A stretch of 64,000 nucleotides of DNA, taken from contig CAZIOH010000004.1 of assembly GCA_964540815.1 (NCBI GenBank), forward strand, positions 69,215-133,214. The letters run 5' to 3'. The position numbers and the translations under genes are program-made. Positions within the stretch are counted from its first letter, which is position 1. Each line of letters opens with the position of its first letter. This document shows, piece by piece, positions 26,932 to 39,091 of this stretch. Under the pieces are notes generated by a model, which had not been told where the DNA came from, made no database searches, and was given only the letters and a program-made list of their open reading frames with translations. The stretch is from CAZIOH01 sp964540815 (GTDB lineage Bacteria; Myxococcota_A; Polyangia; Fen-1088).

Positions 26932-27147
26932 ATGGGTCGTGAAGAACATATCGAGTTTCAGGGCAGGGTGATTGAAGTCCTACCGGCGGGCAATTTCCGC
27001 ATCGAGATCGAAAATGGTCATCAGATCCTCGCGCATCTCGGCGGAAAATTGCGGAAGCACCGCATTCGCGTGGTCCTCGGCGACAAGGTCACGGTTGCCC
27101 TGACGCCCTACGATCCGACGCGAGGCATCGTGGTCTACCGGGGCTAG
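26932..27147 (+). CDS. infA: Translation initiation factor IF-1
   Basis: 71 residues, normal length for the single OB-fold family. Landmarks are IEFQGRVIEVLPAGNFRIEI, the loop ENGHQILAHLGGKLRKHRIR, and LGDKVTVALTPYDPTRGIVV ending in YRG. IF-1 binds the A site of the 30S subunit during initiation. It stands outside a ribosomal-protein operon here, followed seven bases later by an HtrA-type protease, as a single gene downstream of the repeat. Confidence 0.97.
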   Translation: MGREEHIEFQGRVIEVLPAGNFRIEIENGHQILAHLGGKLRKHRIRVVLGDKVTVALTPYDPTRGIVVYRG

Positions 27148-27153
27148 CCGAGC

Positions 27154-28704
<1,551 letters not shown>

Positions 28705-28759
28705 GCTGCGGCTCGTGACGGCCCTGGCAACCCGCTGAGCGACACGTTACGCTTGACAG

Positions 28760-30276
<1,517 letters not shown>

Positions 30277-30280
<4 letters not shown>

Positions 30281-30987
30281 GCTGCACCGAGTGCGGGCGC
30301 AAGGGCGGCTGCAGCAGCCGCAAGGGGGACATGTTCGCCGCCCTCGCGCAGATCCTCGCCCGGCTGCACCCCGACCGTCGCTGGGGTCACCGCGACGAGG
30401 CTGCGGCGCTCGATGCCGGCATCGCCCCCGAGGAGGGCCGTCGGCTGGCGGAGACCATCGCGGCCCGCCTCGACGTCGCGACCCGCTTCGTCCCCGGCGA
30501 GGCCGACGAGTGGTGCGACTACGTCTACGTCCTGTGCCTCGGGCGCGCGCCGAGCGTCATCGACCTGCGCGAAGCCGGCCTGGGCGAGGCCGCGGCCCGC
30601 GTCGATGCCGACGGCGAGGCCGCCGACGCCGACGCCGACCCGGCGCTCGATGACCTGTACCTGCGTCTCGCCCTGTCCTCGGTGGCGCGGGTGGTGGGGG
30701 TGCAGGAGGTCGCGATGCGACTCCGTCAGCGGGACGGCCAGACCTTCGTGACCGAGGACGTCCGCTCCGGGGTGTTCGACCCGATCCTGCTGCCACGTTT
30801 TCGTGCCCTGGTGGCCCTGCTCGCCGAGACAGATCTGCGCCACCTCGACTTCGGTGAGATGGTCGAGCCGCCACCGGGGTTCGACGGCACCGGATACACC
30901 GAGCGCTTCGGGGTTCTCCCCACCGTCGCGAACTACCTGTTCTCCCCCCGCCCGATCACCTCGCGGATCACGACCCTCCTGCCGTGA
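30277..30987 (+). CDS. Hypothetical protein coupled to KamA, N-terminal Cys cluster
   Basis: 236 residues, starting ATG 30277 inside the KamA stop (ATGA overlap). The N-terminus MSCTECGRKGGCSSRKGDMF carries three Cys in a C-x2-C-x5-C spacing, able to bind a metal or iron-sulfur cluster. The rest is mixed alpha/beta without membrane segments: RLHPDRRWGHRDEAAALDAG, ATRFVPGEADEWCDYVYVLC, and the C-terminal FGVLPTVANYLFSPRPIT. No family recognised. The tight coupling suggests a redox or substrate-handling partner of the radical SAM enzyme; this is inference only. Confidence 0.75.
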
Positions 30988-31018
30988 TCCGATGGTGCCG
31001 GTTGCGAGAGCGAGCGGG

Positions 31019-31855
31019 CTATTTGCCCAGTCGCGCGCGCAGGCCGTCGCCGAGCGCCTTCGCGCGCCGCTCCTCCGGTGCATCGTAGGCGCCGACCTTC
31101 GCGGCCGCGACCTGGTCGAGCCATTGCTTCGCCTCGGCCCCACGGCCGGTCTCGATCAAGGTGTCGGCCAGGAACACCCGCGCCCGCAGGTTGGCCGGAA
31201 AGAGCTTCAGGACCCGACGGAGGTGCTCCTCCGCCTTTTTGTGGTCCCGCTTGGGCCAGGGGAGCTTCTCGTAAAATCGGCCCCAGGCGAGGTCCACGCC
31301 CCCGAACTGATAGCCCGGGGCGAGGGCGCCGGCTCGCTCGAGCCGGTCCTTGAACTTCCCCTCGAGCCCGAGGGTGAGGGCCCGCACGACCCCCAGCCCG
31401 AGCGCGTAGCTGCCCATGTTCACCGCCGCCCAGTAGTATCCCTCCGCCGCCGCCGGGTTGGCGGTGATGGCGCGCTCGGCCCAGTCCCAGCCGAGCTTGC
31501 CCCACTTCGAACGGGCATCGTTGTCGATCCCGGGATCGTCGCTGAGCCAGAAGCACGCGCGCGCCATCCGCCACAGCAATCCGTAGTCGCCCGGAGCTCG
31601 GCCGAGCGCCCCCTCGAGGAGGGCGCGCTCCTCGGCGAGGACCCCGGGGGCGTCGCGCCGCTGGTGCAGCGTGTCCGCACGATTCGAAACATTCGTGGGC
31701 GGGGCCGCTGCCGGCGCCGTCATGCCGGCGGGTGTGGACGCGACACCGGCCGGCGAACGAGGCGCGTCCGGCGGTCCTTCACCCGGACCCGGGCCGGGGC
31801 CCGCGAGCTCGGCCCCCGCGAAGAATGCCATCAACCACACAGTTGGAGCGATCAC
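31019..31855 (-). CDS. Exported TPR protein, TatT-like
   Basis: 278 residues from GTG 31855. The N-terminus IAPTVWLMAFFAGAELAG is a signal peptide, then a Pro/Gly linker to residue 55. Helical repeats follow, including DWAERAITANPAAAEGYYWA, RLERAGALAPGYQFGGVDLA then GRFYEKLPWPKRDHKKAEEH, and LFPANLRARVFLADTLIETG. The pattern resembles the periplasmic T component (TatT) that accompanies some TRAP transporters, but no TRAP genes are near. Transcribed away from gltA, sharing a 49-base divergent gap. Confidence 0.7.
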   Translation of the reverse strand: MIAPTVWLMAFFAGAELAGPGPGPGEGPPDAPRSPAGVASTPAGMTAPAAAPPTNVSNRADTLHQRRDAPGVLAEERALLEGALGRAPGDYGLLWRMARACFWLSDDPGIDNDARSKWGKLGWDWAERAITANPAAAEGYYWAAVNMGSYALGLGVVRALTLGLEGKFKDRLERAGALAPGYQFGGVDLAWGRFYEKLPWPKRDHKKAEEHLRRVLKLFPANLRARVFLADTLIETGRGAEAKQWLDQVAAAKVGAYDAPEERRAKALGDGLRARLGK

Positions 31856-31871
31856 GGTGGGACTATATAGG
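31843..31871 (+). promoter_or_regulatory. Probable sigma-70 promoter of gltA
   Basis: TTGGAG at 31843-31848, 17 bases, then TATAGG at 31866-31871, within an AT-rich stretch (TATATAGGTTATG) that stands out from the GC-rich flank. The gltA GTG lies 34 bases on with GGAGGA at 31895-31900 before it. Confidence 0.4.
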
Positions 31872-31904
31872 TTATGCTGCGTTCGAATCCCACGGAGGAA
31901 TCAA

Positions 31905-33191
31905 GTGCCTGAACGCGTCGAGTTCAAAATTGCAGACAAGAGCATCGAGCTGCCGGTCGTGGTCGGATCGGAGGGCGAGCGGGGTATCGACATCGGGAAG
32001 CTGCGCGCCCAGACGGGCTACGTGACGCTCGACCCGGCGTACATGAACACCGCCTGTACGCAAAGTGCGATTACCTTTCTGGACGGCGAGCGGGGCATCC
32101 TGCGCTACCGCGGGATCCCCATCGAGCAGCTGGCCGAGAAGGCCACCTTCGTCGAGGTCGCCTACCTCCTCATCTACGGTCACCTGCCCAATCAGACCGA
32201 GCTCTCCGAGTTCTCCGGGCAGCTCACGCGCCACTCGATGCTCCACGAGGACATGAAGCGCTTCTTCGACGGGTATCCGGGCACCGCCCACCCGATGGCG
32301 ATCCTGTCGGCCATGGTGGTGTCGATGTCGAGCTTCTACCCCCAGTCGCTCGACGTGAAGAACACCGGCGAGATCGACATCACCATCGCGCGCCTGATCT
32401 CCAAGATGCGCACCATCGCCTGTTACTCCTACAAGAAGTCGGTGGGCCAGCCCTTCGTCTACCCCAAGAACTCGCTCAGCTACTGCGCCAACTTCCTCAG
32501 CATGATGTTCTCGGTCCCCGCCGAGAACTACGACATCGACGAGGATCTGGTGCGCATCCTCAACCTGCTCTTGATCCTCCACGCCGATCACGAGCAGAAC
32601 TGCAGCACCGCCACCGTGCGGATGGTCGGCAGCTCGCAGGCCAACCTGTTCGCCGCGGTCTCGGCCGGGATCCTCGCGCTGTGGGGACCGCTGCACGGCG
32701 GCGCCAACGAGGAGGTCCTCGAGATGCTGCAGGGGATCCACGACAGCGGCGGCGACGTCAAGAAGGCGGTCGAGCTGGCCAAGAAGAAGGACTCGGGCTT
32801 CCGTCTCATGGGCTTTGGCCACCGCGTCTACAAGAACTACGATCCGCGCGCCAAGATCATCAAGGTCGCGGCCGATCGGGTCATGAAGAAGATGAAGAGC
32901 CCGGATCCGCTGCTCGACATCGCCCTGCGCCTCGAGGAGGCGGCCCTCACCGACCCGTTCTTCATCGAGCGCAAGCTCTACCCGAACGTCGACTTCTACA
33001 GCGGCATCATCTACCGGGCCATGGGCATCCCGACCAACATGTTCACGGTGATGTTCGCGATCGGGCGGCTCCCCGGGTGGATCGCCCACTGGAAGGAGAT
33101 GCACGAGGACGTGACCTCGAAGATCATGCGTCCGCGCCAGATCTACACCGGCCCCACCCAGCAGGACTTCGTCCCGATGGAGCGTCGCTGA
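31905..33191 (+). CDS. gltA: Citrate synthase
   Basis: 428 residues, the normal length for type II bacterial citrate synthase, from GTG 31905 with GGAGGA before it. Active-site regions are LILHADHEQNCSTATVRMVG, GPLHGGANEEVLEMLQGIHD, LMGFGHRVYKNYDPRAKIIK, and the C-terminal DFYSGIIYRAMGIPTNMFTV. N-terminal TCTQSAITFLDGERGILRYR matches the family start. It condenses oxaloacetate with acetyl-CoA at the entry of the TCA cycle. Monocistronic; the kinase gene follows after 106 bases. Confidence 0.97.
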   Translation: MPERVEFKIADKSIELPVVVGSEGERGIDIGKLRAQTGYVTLDPAYMNTACTQSAITFLDGERGILRYRGIPIEQLAEKATFVEVAYLLIYGHLPNQTELSEFSGQLTRHSMLHEDMKRFFDGYPGTAHPMAILSAMVVSMSSFYPQSLDVKNTGEIDITIARLISKMRTIACYSYKKSVGQPFVYPKNSLSYCANFLSMMFSVPAENYDIDEDLVRILNLLLILHADHEQNCSTATVRMVGSSQANLFAAVSAGILALWGPLHGGANEEVLEMLQGIHDSGGDVKKAVELAKKKDSGFRLMGFGHRVYKNYDPRAKIIKVAADRVMKKMKSPDPLLDIALRLEEAALTDPFFIERKLYPNVDFYSGIIYRAMGIPTNMFTVMFAIGRLPGWIAHWKEMHEDVTSKIMRPRQIYTGPTQQDFVPMERR

Positions 33192-33297
33192 GCGGATCAC
33201 CTGGGGCCGAGCGCCAGACCCGGCTGGTGCGGCGCGCCACCGTGGTTGGGCGCGGCGCTTGGCAGGGGCAGTCCGAACCGGTACGATAACCGAGCAC

Positions 33298-35913
33298 ATG
33301 GGGGGGAGTCCTGGCGAGCTGGCATCCGCGACACCGGCGGCGGCGCCAGTCGAAGACGCCAGCATCACGGCGGTGGGCGGGCAGGCCTCCTGGCGCGCCC
33401 ACCCGGATCGCCTTCAGGCGGGCGATCTCCTGGCCGGCCGGTATCAGATCGAGGCCCTGATCGGGACGGGCGCGAGCGGGCGGGTCCTGCGGGCCTTCGA
33501 CCGCGAGAGCCGGGCGGTGGTGGCGGTCAAGATCCTCAAGCCCGAGCTCGCGCGGGACGTGGCCTGGCTCGATCGACTGTCGCGCGAGCTGAGGGTCGGC
33601 CGGCAGATCCAGCACCCGCACGTCTGTCGGGTCTTCGACATCGGCGAGGCGGATGGCTATCGGTTCCTCACCATGGAGCTGGCCGCCGGGGGGACCATGG
33701 CGACTGAGCTCGCTGCCCGTGACGCCCATGCCGCCCATGAGGATCGACCGACCGTCCCGTTCGAGGCTCGGCTGGCCGATGCCCGCGCCATCGTGGCCGG
33801 TGTCGCCGCCTTTCACGCGGCGGGGGTGATTCACCGGGACATCAAGCCCGACAACATCCTGCGCATGGCCGACGGTCGCCTGGTCGTCAGCGACTTCGGT
33901 CTGGCCACCGATCCCGGCGGGAGCGCCACGTCCACCCTCATGGTCGGCACCCCCGCGTACATGGCGCCGGAGGTAGCCTTCGGGCAGAGCTCCTCGGCGC
34001 GCTCCGACGTGTGGTCGCTCGGGGTGGTCCTGCACGAGCTGCTGTTCGGGGGCCGGCCGCGCTGGGAGTGGATTCCGGGGGCCGCGGGGGGCGCTCGGAA
34101 GGTGCACGTCTCGCGGGTCGAGCAGGGCCCGCGGGAGGGCGCGATGGCCGACCTGTGCGCCGCCTGCGTCGCCGATGTGCCCGAGGCCCGACCGGCTTCC
34201 GCGGTCGAGATCCTGCGCCGATTCGAGGACGCAGCGCTCGGACGGCGGCCGACCGGGCCCACGCGGCGTCGCCGCCACGGCCTCTGGGCGGCCACCGCCC
34301 TGGTATGCGTCGGGGCGCTCTGGGCCGCCCGACCCGTCTGGTGGTCGCGCGCCAAGGCGTCCCTCGGTTCCCGCACGGTCCCCGGAGATGCCCGGGTGCT
34401 CCCGCCCGGTGGCAGCGCCGCCGACTGGTCGCGTGGGGCCATGCTGCGGGCGAGCTTCCCCGGGCACGTGGCGTGCGCCTCGCTGGTGGACGGTGGCCGC
34501 AAGGTGCGGGTCATCTGGGGAGCGCCCCCGCGGGCCGAGGAGGTTGCGCTCGCCACCGGGGACCGGACCGCCGCCCCGCTCCTCCCGGAGACCTTCGCGG
34601 AGGGCTGTCCGGTCAGCTCCCCCGATGGGCGGAGCCTGCTCTTCGTGCGCTCCCGCGACGTCGGGACCTCCGTCCACAGCTTCGTCCACCTGTCGAGCGC
34701 CCCCGACGGGGCCGGCGCGCGCGAGATCGTGATGGGCACGCGCCCGCTGTGGCTCCCGAGCGGCGACGAGTTCGCGTTCGATCTCGATTCCCGACACGCC
34801 GGGATCTTCTCGCTGCCCACCGGCGAGATGACCGTGGTCGGCGAGGGCGTCAGCGGGACCCGGCAGCTCGCCGAGAAGGCCGTCAGCCCCGATGGCACCC
34901 TGATCGCCCTCCGGTTCTACGACGGCGCTGCGGACAGCCGCATCGTCGTCGAGTCGCTCCGCACCTTCGAGCTCGCCGGCAGCTTCGTGGTGCCCACCTC
35001 CGCCATGCACCTCGACTTTGCCCGCACCGGACGCAAGCTGCTGTTCACGCTCTACGATCCGGAGCGTCGGGCCGAGCTGGTCGAGGCGGACTGGCGCACA
35101 GGGAAGACCCGCTGGCTCGCGCGATTCCCCGGCGCCGACATCCAGGCGCTCCTGCCCGGGCCCGGTCAAGGCTGGATGCTGCTGGCGCGCAAGGTGGACT
35201 TCGACGCCTGGCTCGACACGGACGAGGCGCCTCGGCGGCTGACCCACGACGGGCTCACGGATGGCGGCGCGATGAACGAGCGGGGCGATCTGCTCCTGCA
35301 GCGCTTCGAGGGCAAGGGCGGCTATTCGATCGTCCTGCGGCGGGCGGGGGACCGGCGCGAGACCCAGCTCACCCACGGTTCGTTCGACGCCTCACCGGCC
35401 TTCTTCCCCGACTCGGACAGGTGGGTCTACGCGAGCTACCCCGACCAGCGCATCGTGGAGTGTCGCCTCTCGAGCGGAGCTTGTGCTCCCCTCCTCACCG
35501 ACGCCAGCACCCCGGCCTGGCCCACGGTGGATCCGTCCGGCCAGTGGCTCGCCTACGAGACCTTGATGAACGCGCCGCGCCTGCACCTCGTCGAGCTGGC
35601 GACGCACGAGAACCGCGATCTCGGTCCGGTCGTCAACGTCTGCGCGCCGGTGTGGGGCGAGGCCGAGAATGGCAAGGGGGCCGGTCAAGCCAGGCTCTGG
35701 GCCCTGCGCGAGCACGAGCCCCAGCAGGTGTGGGCCGAGTTCGACGGGGTCAGCGGGTCCCGGACCGGTCGGACGGTCACGGCGGGGTTCGAGCCGGGCC
35801 GCCCGTGTCGGGTCCCGCCGTCGCTGCGGGCCTTCGCCGCGAAGCGCGGCGCCCGGGTGCTGGCCCTCGCCGACGAGCAGGTGCAGCTGTGGGCCCGCAC
35901 CACCACTCCTTGA
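33298..35913 (+). CDS. Membrane Ser/Thr protein kinase with C-terminal beta-propeller
   Basis: 871 residues from ATG 33298. The kinase covers residues 48-315 with all key elements: GTGASGRV loop, Lys78 in AVKIL, catalytic HRDIKPDN (Asp181), Mg-binding DFG (Asp199) and MAPEVAFGQ. One membrane helix follows at about 330-350 (WAATALVCVGALWAARPVWW). The C-terminal 500 residues lie outside the membrane and have repeated short strands with SPDG and DPSG turns (PVSSPDGRSLLFVRSRDVG, PTVDPSGQWLAYETL). This is a WD40-like/TolB-type propeller, probably the sensor. The nearest phosphoprotein-reading genes are the FHA regulator at 36356 and the PP2C phosphatase at 62343. Confidence 0.93.
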   Translation: MGGSPGELASATPAAAPVEDASITAVGGQASWRAHPDRLQAGDLLAGRYQIEALIGTGASGRVLRAFDRESRAVVAVKILKPELARDVAWLDRLSRELRVGRQIQHPHVCRVFDIGEADGYRFLTMELAAGGTMATELAARDAHAAHEDRPTVPFEARLADARAIVAGVAAFHAAGVIHRDIKPDNILRMADGRLVVSDFGLATDPGGSATSTLMVGTPAYMAPEVAFGQSSSARSDVWSLGVVLHELLFGGRPRWEWIPGAAGGARKVHVSRVEQGPREGAMADLCAACVADVPEARPASAVEILRRFEDAALGRRPTGPTRRRRHGLWAATALVCVGALWAARPVWWSRAKASLGSRTVPGDARVLPPGGSAADWSRGAMLRASFPGHVACASLVDGGRKVRVIWGAPPRAEEVALATGDRTAAPLLPETFAEGCPVSSPDGRSLLFVRSRDVGTSVHSFVHLSSAPDGAGAREIVMGTRPLWLPSGDEFAFDLDSRHAGIFSLPTGEMTVVGEGVSGTRQLAEKAVSPDGTLIALRFYDGAADSRIVVESLRTFELAGSFVVPTSAMHLDFARTGRKLLFTLYDPERRAELVEADWRTGKTRWLARFPGADIQALLPGPGQGWMLLARKVDFDAWLDTDEAPRRLTHDGLTDGGAMNERGDLLLQRFEGKGGYSIVLRRAGDRRETQLTHGSFDASPAFFPDSDRWVYASYPDQRIVECRLSSGACAPLLTDASTPAWPTVDPSGQWLAYETLMNAPRLHLVELATHENRDLGPVVNVCAPVWGEAENGKGAGQARLWALREHEPQQVWAEFDGVSGSRTGRTVTAGFEPGRPCRVPPSLRAFAAKRGARVLALADEQVQLWARTTTP

Positions 35914-35947
35914 AGCCGCGGTGGTGCGGCCCACGGGACGACAGCTC

Positions 35948-36115
35948 TCAACAGCGCGGGGCGCCCGGGAGACAAGGCCCGCCGCGCATGACCGGCAGCT
36001 CGACTTTTGCCGGACGGAGCGACGATGGGCGGGCGGCCGAAGTCGGCCAGCCGGGATTGAGCGAAACCATCGAAACCCCTGCAAACAACCCCACGAGCGC
36101 AATCTTCTTCATCAT
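35948..36115 (-). CDS. Small secreted peptide precursor
   Basis: 55 residues starting MMKKIALVGLFAGVSMVSL. A perfect GGAGGT ribosome site lies four bases before the ATG at 36115, strong evidence that it is translated. Signal peptide with Lys-Lys start and hydrophobic core to residue ~19, cleavage near residue 28 (GWPTSAARPS). The short mature part ends VMRGGPCLPGAPRC, with two Cys seven residues apart that could close a disulfide loop. No homologue recognised. It sits alone, converging on the Ser/Thr kinase gene and diverging from the FHA regulator. Confidence 0.6.
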   Translation of the reverse strand: MMKKIALVGLFAGVSMVSLNPGWPTSAARPSSLRPAKVELPVMRGGPCLPGAPRC

Positions 36116-36355
36116 GGTGACCTCCGCTCCAGCCGAGCGCGCGGACCGACGCTGACGTGATTGCCAGACCGACCCGCTCGCGACGTGCAGGGGTTCAGCA
36201 AGGCGGGCGCCCGGCGCGGGCACGGCGCGGCCATGGCGAAGCCACGGAATGACGGTTGTTTTTTGTGGGAGCTGGCCCTAGAAATCCCGAGGCGGCGTTG
36301 GTTTCGGAACCTTGGGGGAGGTCTCCGACCGCCGCAGATCTGAGGGGCGCCTACC

Positions 36356-37792
36356 GTGGGAGCGAGATCCGACAGCGTGACTGCCGTTCCCCGCGCGCGC
36401 AGACGCGAGGACACGGCGTGCCTTCCGGCCCTGATCGTCATCGGAAGCGCGGACCGCCCGAGCTTTCCCCCGAGCGAGCGCCTGGTTCCCTTCGAGACCG
36501 AGCTCTGGATCGGTCGGCATCCGCCCAAGGCCCCTGGGGCGGGAGCACGCGCGTGGGTGATGGCCGACCGGCTCCTGTCCGGCCACCACGCCGTGATCCG
36601 TCGCGTCGAGCGCAGCTGGGAGATCTCGGACCTCGACAGCACGAACGGCACGACCGTCGACGGCATGGTCGCGCGCCCCAAGCTCAAGCTCCGCGAGGGT
36701 GCGCTCATCTTCGTGGGCGGGGCGGCCGCGGTGTTCCGGCTGGTGTCCCCCACCGATCTCGGGAACATCCGTCGCGAGCTCGACGGCCCGCTGGGGCCGG
36801 TGCCGACCTGCAGCCCGGACTTCGCGGCCGTGTGTACGCGGCTCCGCCGGCTGGCCGAGTCGGAGCTCGAGATCCTCCTCACCGGTGAGACGGGCGTCGG
36901 CAAGGAGGCCTATGCCCTCGCCGTGCACCGGGCCAGCCAGCGCCGCGGGCGGTTCGTGGCCGTGAACTGCGCGGCCATCCCGCGCGAGCTGGTCGAGAGC
37001 GAGCTGTTCGGCTACGTCCGCGGGGCGCACTCGCAGGCCTCGGTAGCCAAGCCGGGGATCATCGAGAGCGCCGAGGGAGGGACGCTGTTCCTCGACGAGA
37101 TCGGAGAGATGGCGCCCGATCTCCAGAGCAAGCTCCTGCGCTTCGTGCAGGACCGGATGTTGACCCCGGTGGGTGGACTCCGCACCCGTCAGATCGACGT
37201 GCGCATCCTGGCCGCCACCAGCCGGACCGGCGCACCCGTGGCGGTCGACGCGCCCGGGCTGCGGGTCGACCTCGCCGCGCGGCTCGGCGCCGAGCCCGTG
37301 CGCATCCCCCCGTTGCGGGATCGGCGCGAGGACCTCGGCGCCCTCTCGGGCTTCTTCCAGGGCGGCCATCCCAAGGCCCTCGAGCTCGCGGCCTTTCAGG
37401 CGATGTGTCTGTACGCGTGGCGGGGCAACGTCCGCGAGCTGCAGAAGGTCATCACCACGGCCAACAACCTGGCGCGGGATTCCGAGCGGGTGGGCCTCGA
37501 GCACCTGCCGCAGGCGTTCACCGCCGGGGCCGGGCGGGCGGATCGCGCCCCCCGCGGGCCGCACGGTCGAGTCGACCGGCGCGCGGCGCCGACCGCCACC
37601 GAGCTCGAGGAGCTGATCCGTCGAAGCGGTGGGAACATGATGCAGGTGGCCCGGGTGCTCGAGCGCAAGCCGGCGGTGATCTACCGCTGGGCGAGGCGGT
37701 TCAAGCTGGACATCGAGTCCTTCCGCCGCTCGGCCGAGAGCCCAGACGACGGCGGAACCGAGGAAGATCCCACCGGTATCACGGATTCGTGA
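36356..37792 (+). CDS. FHA domain-AAA+ transcriptional regulator (sigma-54 activator type)
   Basis: 478 residues from GTG 36356. An FHA domain (residues ~48-130) has the phosphothreonine-binding pattern WIGR, LLSGHHAVI and LDSTNGTTVDG. An AAA+ domain follows with Walker A GETGVGKE (177-184) and Walker B GGTLFLDEIGEM. A Fis-type helix-turn-helix closes it (LIRRSGGNMMQVARVLERKP). The loop that should carry GAFTGA reads GAHSQA (223-228), so contact with sigma-54 may be lost. The FHA domain predicts control by a Ser/Thr kinase, and one lies 440 bases upstream. No sigma-54 promoter was seen. Confidence 0.9.
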   Translation: MGARSDSVTAVPRARRREDTACLPALIVIGSADRPSFPPSERLVPFETELWIGRHPPKAPGAGARAWVMADRLLSGHHAVIRRVERSWEISDLDSTNGTTVDGMVARPKLKLREGALIFVGGAAAVFRLVSPTDLGNIRRELDGPLGPVPTCSPDFAAVCTRLRRLAESELEILLTGETGVGKEAYALAVHRASQRRGRFVAVNCAAIPRELVESELFGYVRGAHSQASVAKPGIIESAEGGTLFLDEIGEMAPDLQSKLLRFVQDRMLTPVGGLRTRQIDVRILAATSRTGAPVAVDAPGLRVDLAARLGAEPVRIPPLRDRREDLGALSGFFQGGHPKALELAAFQAMCLYAWRGNVRELQKVITTANNLARDSERVGLEHLPQAFTAGAGRADRAPRGPHGRVDRRAAPTATELEELIRRSGGNMMQVARVLERKPAVIYRWARRFKLDIESFRRSAESPDDGGTEEDPTGITDS

Positions 37793-37930
37793 TCGACACC
37801 TCCTCGTCGCCAGGCGTGCCCGGACGGGGGACGAGGACGGCGACGAGGACGAGGACGGGCAAGAGGGGACGGATGCCGGGGCGATGTGTGCCCGAGGGTT
37901 TCGCAACCTGGGGTCGCGTAGACTGGAAGT

Positions 37931-39091
37931 ATGGATGCACTGCGCGAGCTCGCCTTGCTGCTGCGACCCGCGGGGGGCGGGATTCACACCGTGAGCACCG
38001 GCGGCGAGGAGCGCCGGCGATTGCAGCAGCGCATCTACGGGGCGGGGACCGACGCCGACGTCACGCAGCGCTGGCGGGAGGCGCTGGCCGCGCTGCCTGG
38101 GGCGCGGGTGGCCCTGCTGGCCGTCCCTTCCGACGCGGGGGCCGGGCTGGTGCGGGGCGCGGCCTTTGGTCCGGGTGCGCTGCGCTCCGCGCTCGTCGAA
38201 CGCGTCCCCGACTTCGGCGTCCGGGCCCGCGCCGCGGGCGTGATCGATCTCGGCGACGTCTTCGTCGTCCCCCAGCTCCTCGAGGACGAGATGCTCTCCG
38301 AGTCGCAGAAGGTGGCGACCCGGGCGGCGCTGTTCCCCGAGCTCGGCCCCGAGGAGCGGGCGGGGATGCCGGTGGCCCCGCTCTCGATCGCGCGGCGGGT
38401 GGTGCGGCTCTGCCTCGCGCTCAACCCCGAGCTCAAGTTCATGCTGCTCGGGGGCGACCACTCCGTCGCCTGGCCCCTGGTGGCGGAGCTCGCGGCGCGG
38501 CGGCCGCGACCCTTCGCGATCGTGCATCCCGACGCGCACACCGATCTGCTCGCGGAGCGGCTCGGCGTCACGCACTGCTTCGCCACCTGGGCCTACCACG
38601 CCAACGACGCGATCGGTCGCGCCGGGCGGCTCGTGCAGGTCGGGATCCGCGCCTCGGGGCATGACCGCGCGTGGTGGGAGTCGCGGCTCGGGGTGCGGCA
38701 GTTCTGGGCCAGCGATCTCGCGGCCCGTGGGGAGGCCGGCGGCCTCGACGACATCTTCGCGCACCTTCGTGCGCTCCGCTCCGCGGGCGTCGAGGACGTG
38801 TACCTCTCGAACGACATCGATGGAACCGACGCGGCCCTGGCGCCGGCCACCGGCGCCCCCGAGGTGGGCGGGCTGTCGGAAGGGTTCGTGCGCGCGCTCA
38901 TCGGGCGGCTCGGCCGAGAGATGTCCGTCATCGGCGCGGATCTGGTAGAAGTCGCCCCGTCCATCGGGGATCGAGGGGGAGCGAAACGGACGGTCGAGAT
39001 TGGCGTGGGCTATGTGCTCGATTCCCTGACGGCGCTGACACGTTCGGCGGTCTTCGAGACTGGGCCCGGGCGAGGAGGATCGAATGTCTGA
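37931..39091 (+). CDS. Ureohydrolase (arginase/agmatinase/formiminoglutamase) family protein
   Basis: 386 residues. Binuclear Mn ligands are all visible: FMLLGGDHSVAWPLVAELAA (His), AIVHPDAHTDLLAERLG (the D-H-D cluster), and VYLSNDIDGTDAALAPATGA (the paired Asp). A 90-residue N-terminal extension includes LLAVPSDAGAGLVRGAAFGP. Ureohydrolases cleave guanidino compounds to urea and amines; the subfamily cannot be fixed. It is longer than arginase (about 300 residues), and the segment between GGDHS and the N-domain is extended. The next gene overlaps by eight bases. Confidence 0.88.
   Translation: MDALRELALLLRPAGGGIHTVSTGGEERRRLQQRIYGAGTDADVTQRWREALAALPGARVALLAVPSDAGAGLVRGAAFGPGALRSALVERVPDFGVRARAAGVIDLGDVFVVPQLLEDEMLSESQKVATRAALFPELGPEERAGMPVAPLSIARRVVRLCLALNPELKFMLLGGDHSVAWPLVAELAARRPRPFAIVHPDAHTDLLAERLGVTHCFATWAYHANDAIGRAGRLVQVGIRASGHDRAWWESRLGVRQFWASDLAARGEAGGLDDIFAHLRALRSAGVEDVYLSNDIDGTDAALAPATGAPEVGGLSEGFVRALIGRLGREMSVIGADLVEVAPSIGDRGGAKRTVEIGVGYVLDSLTALTRSAVFETGPGRGGSNV

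Noticed and set aside
36116..36355. Sigma-54 promoter upstream of the FHA regulator
   Set aside because: No -24/-12 GG-GC pair with correct spacing; only scattered GG words.
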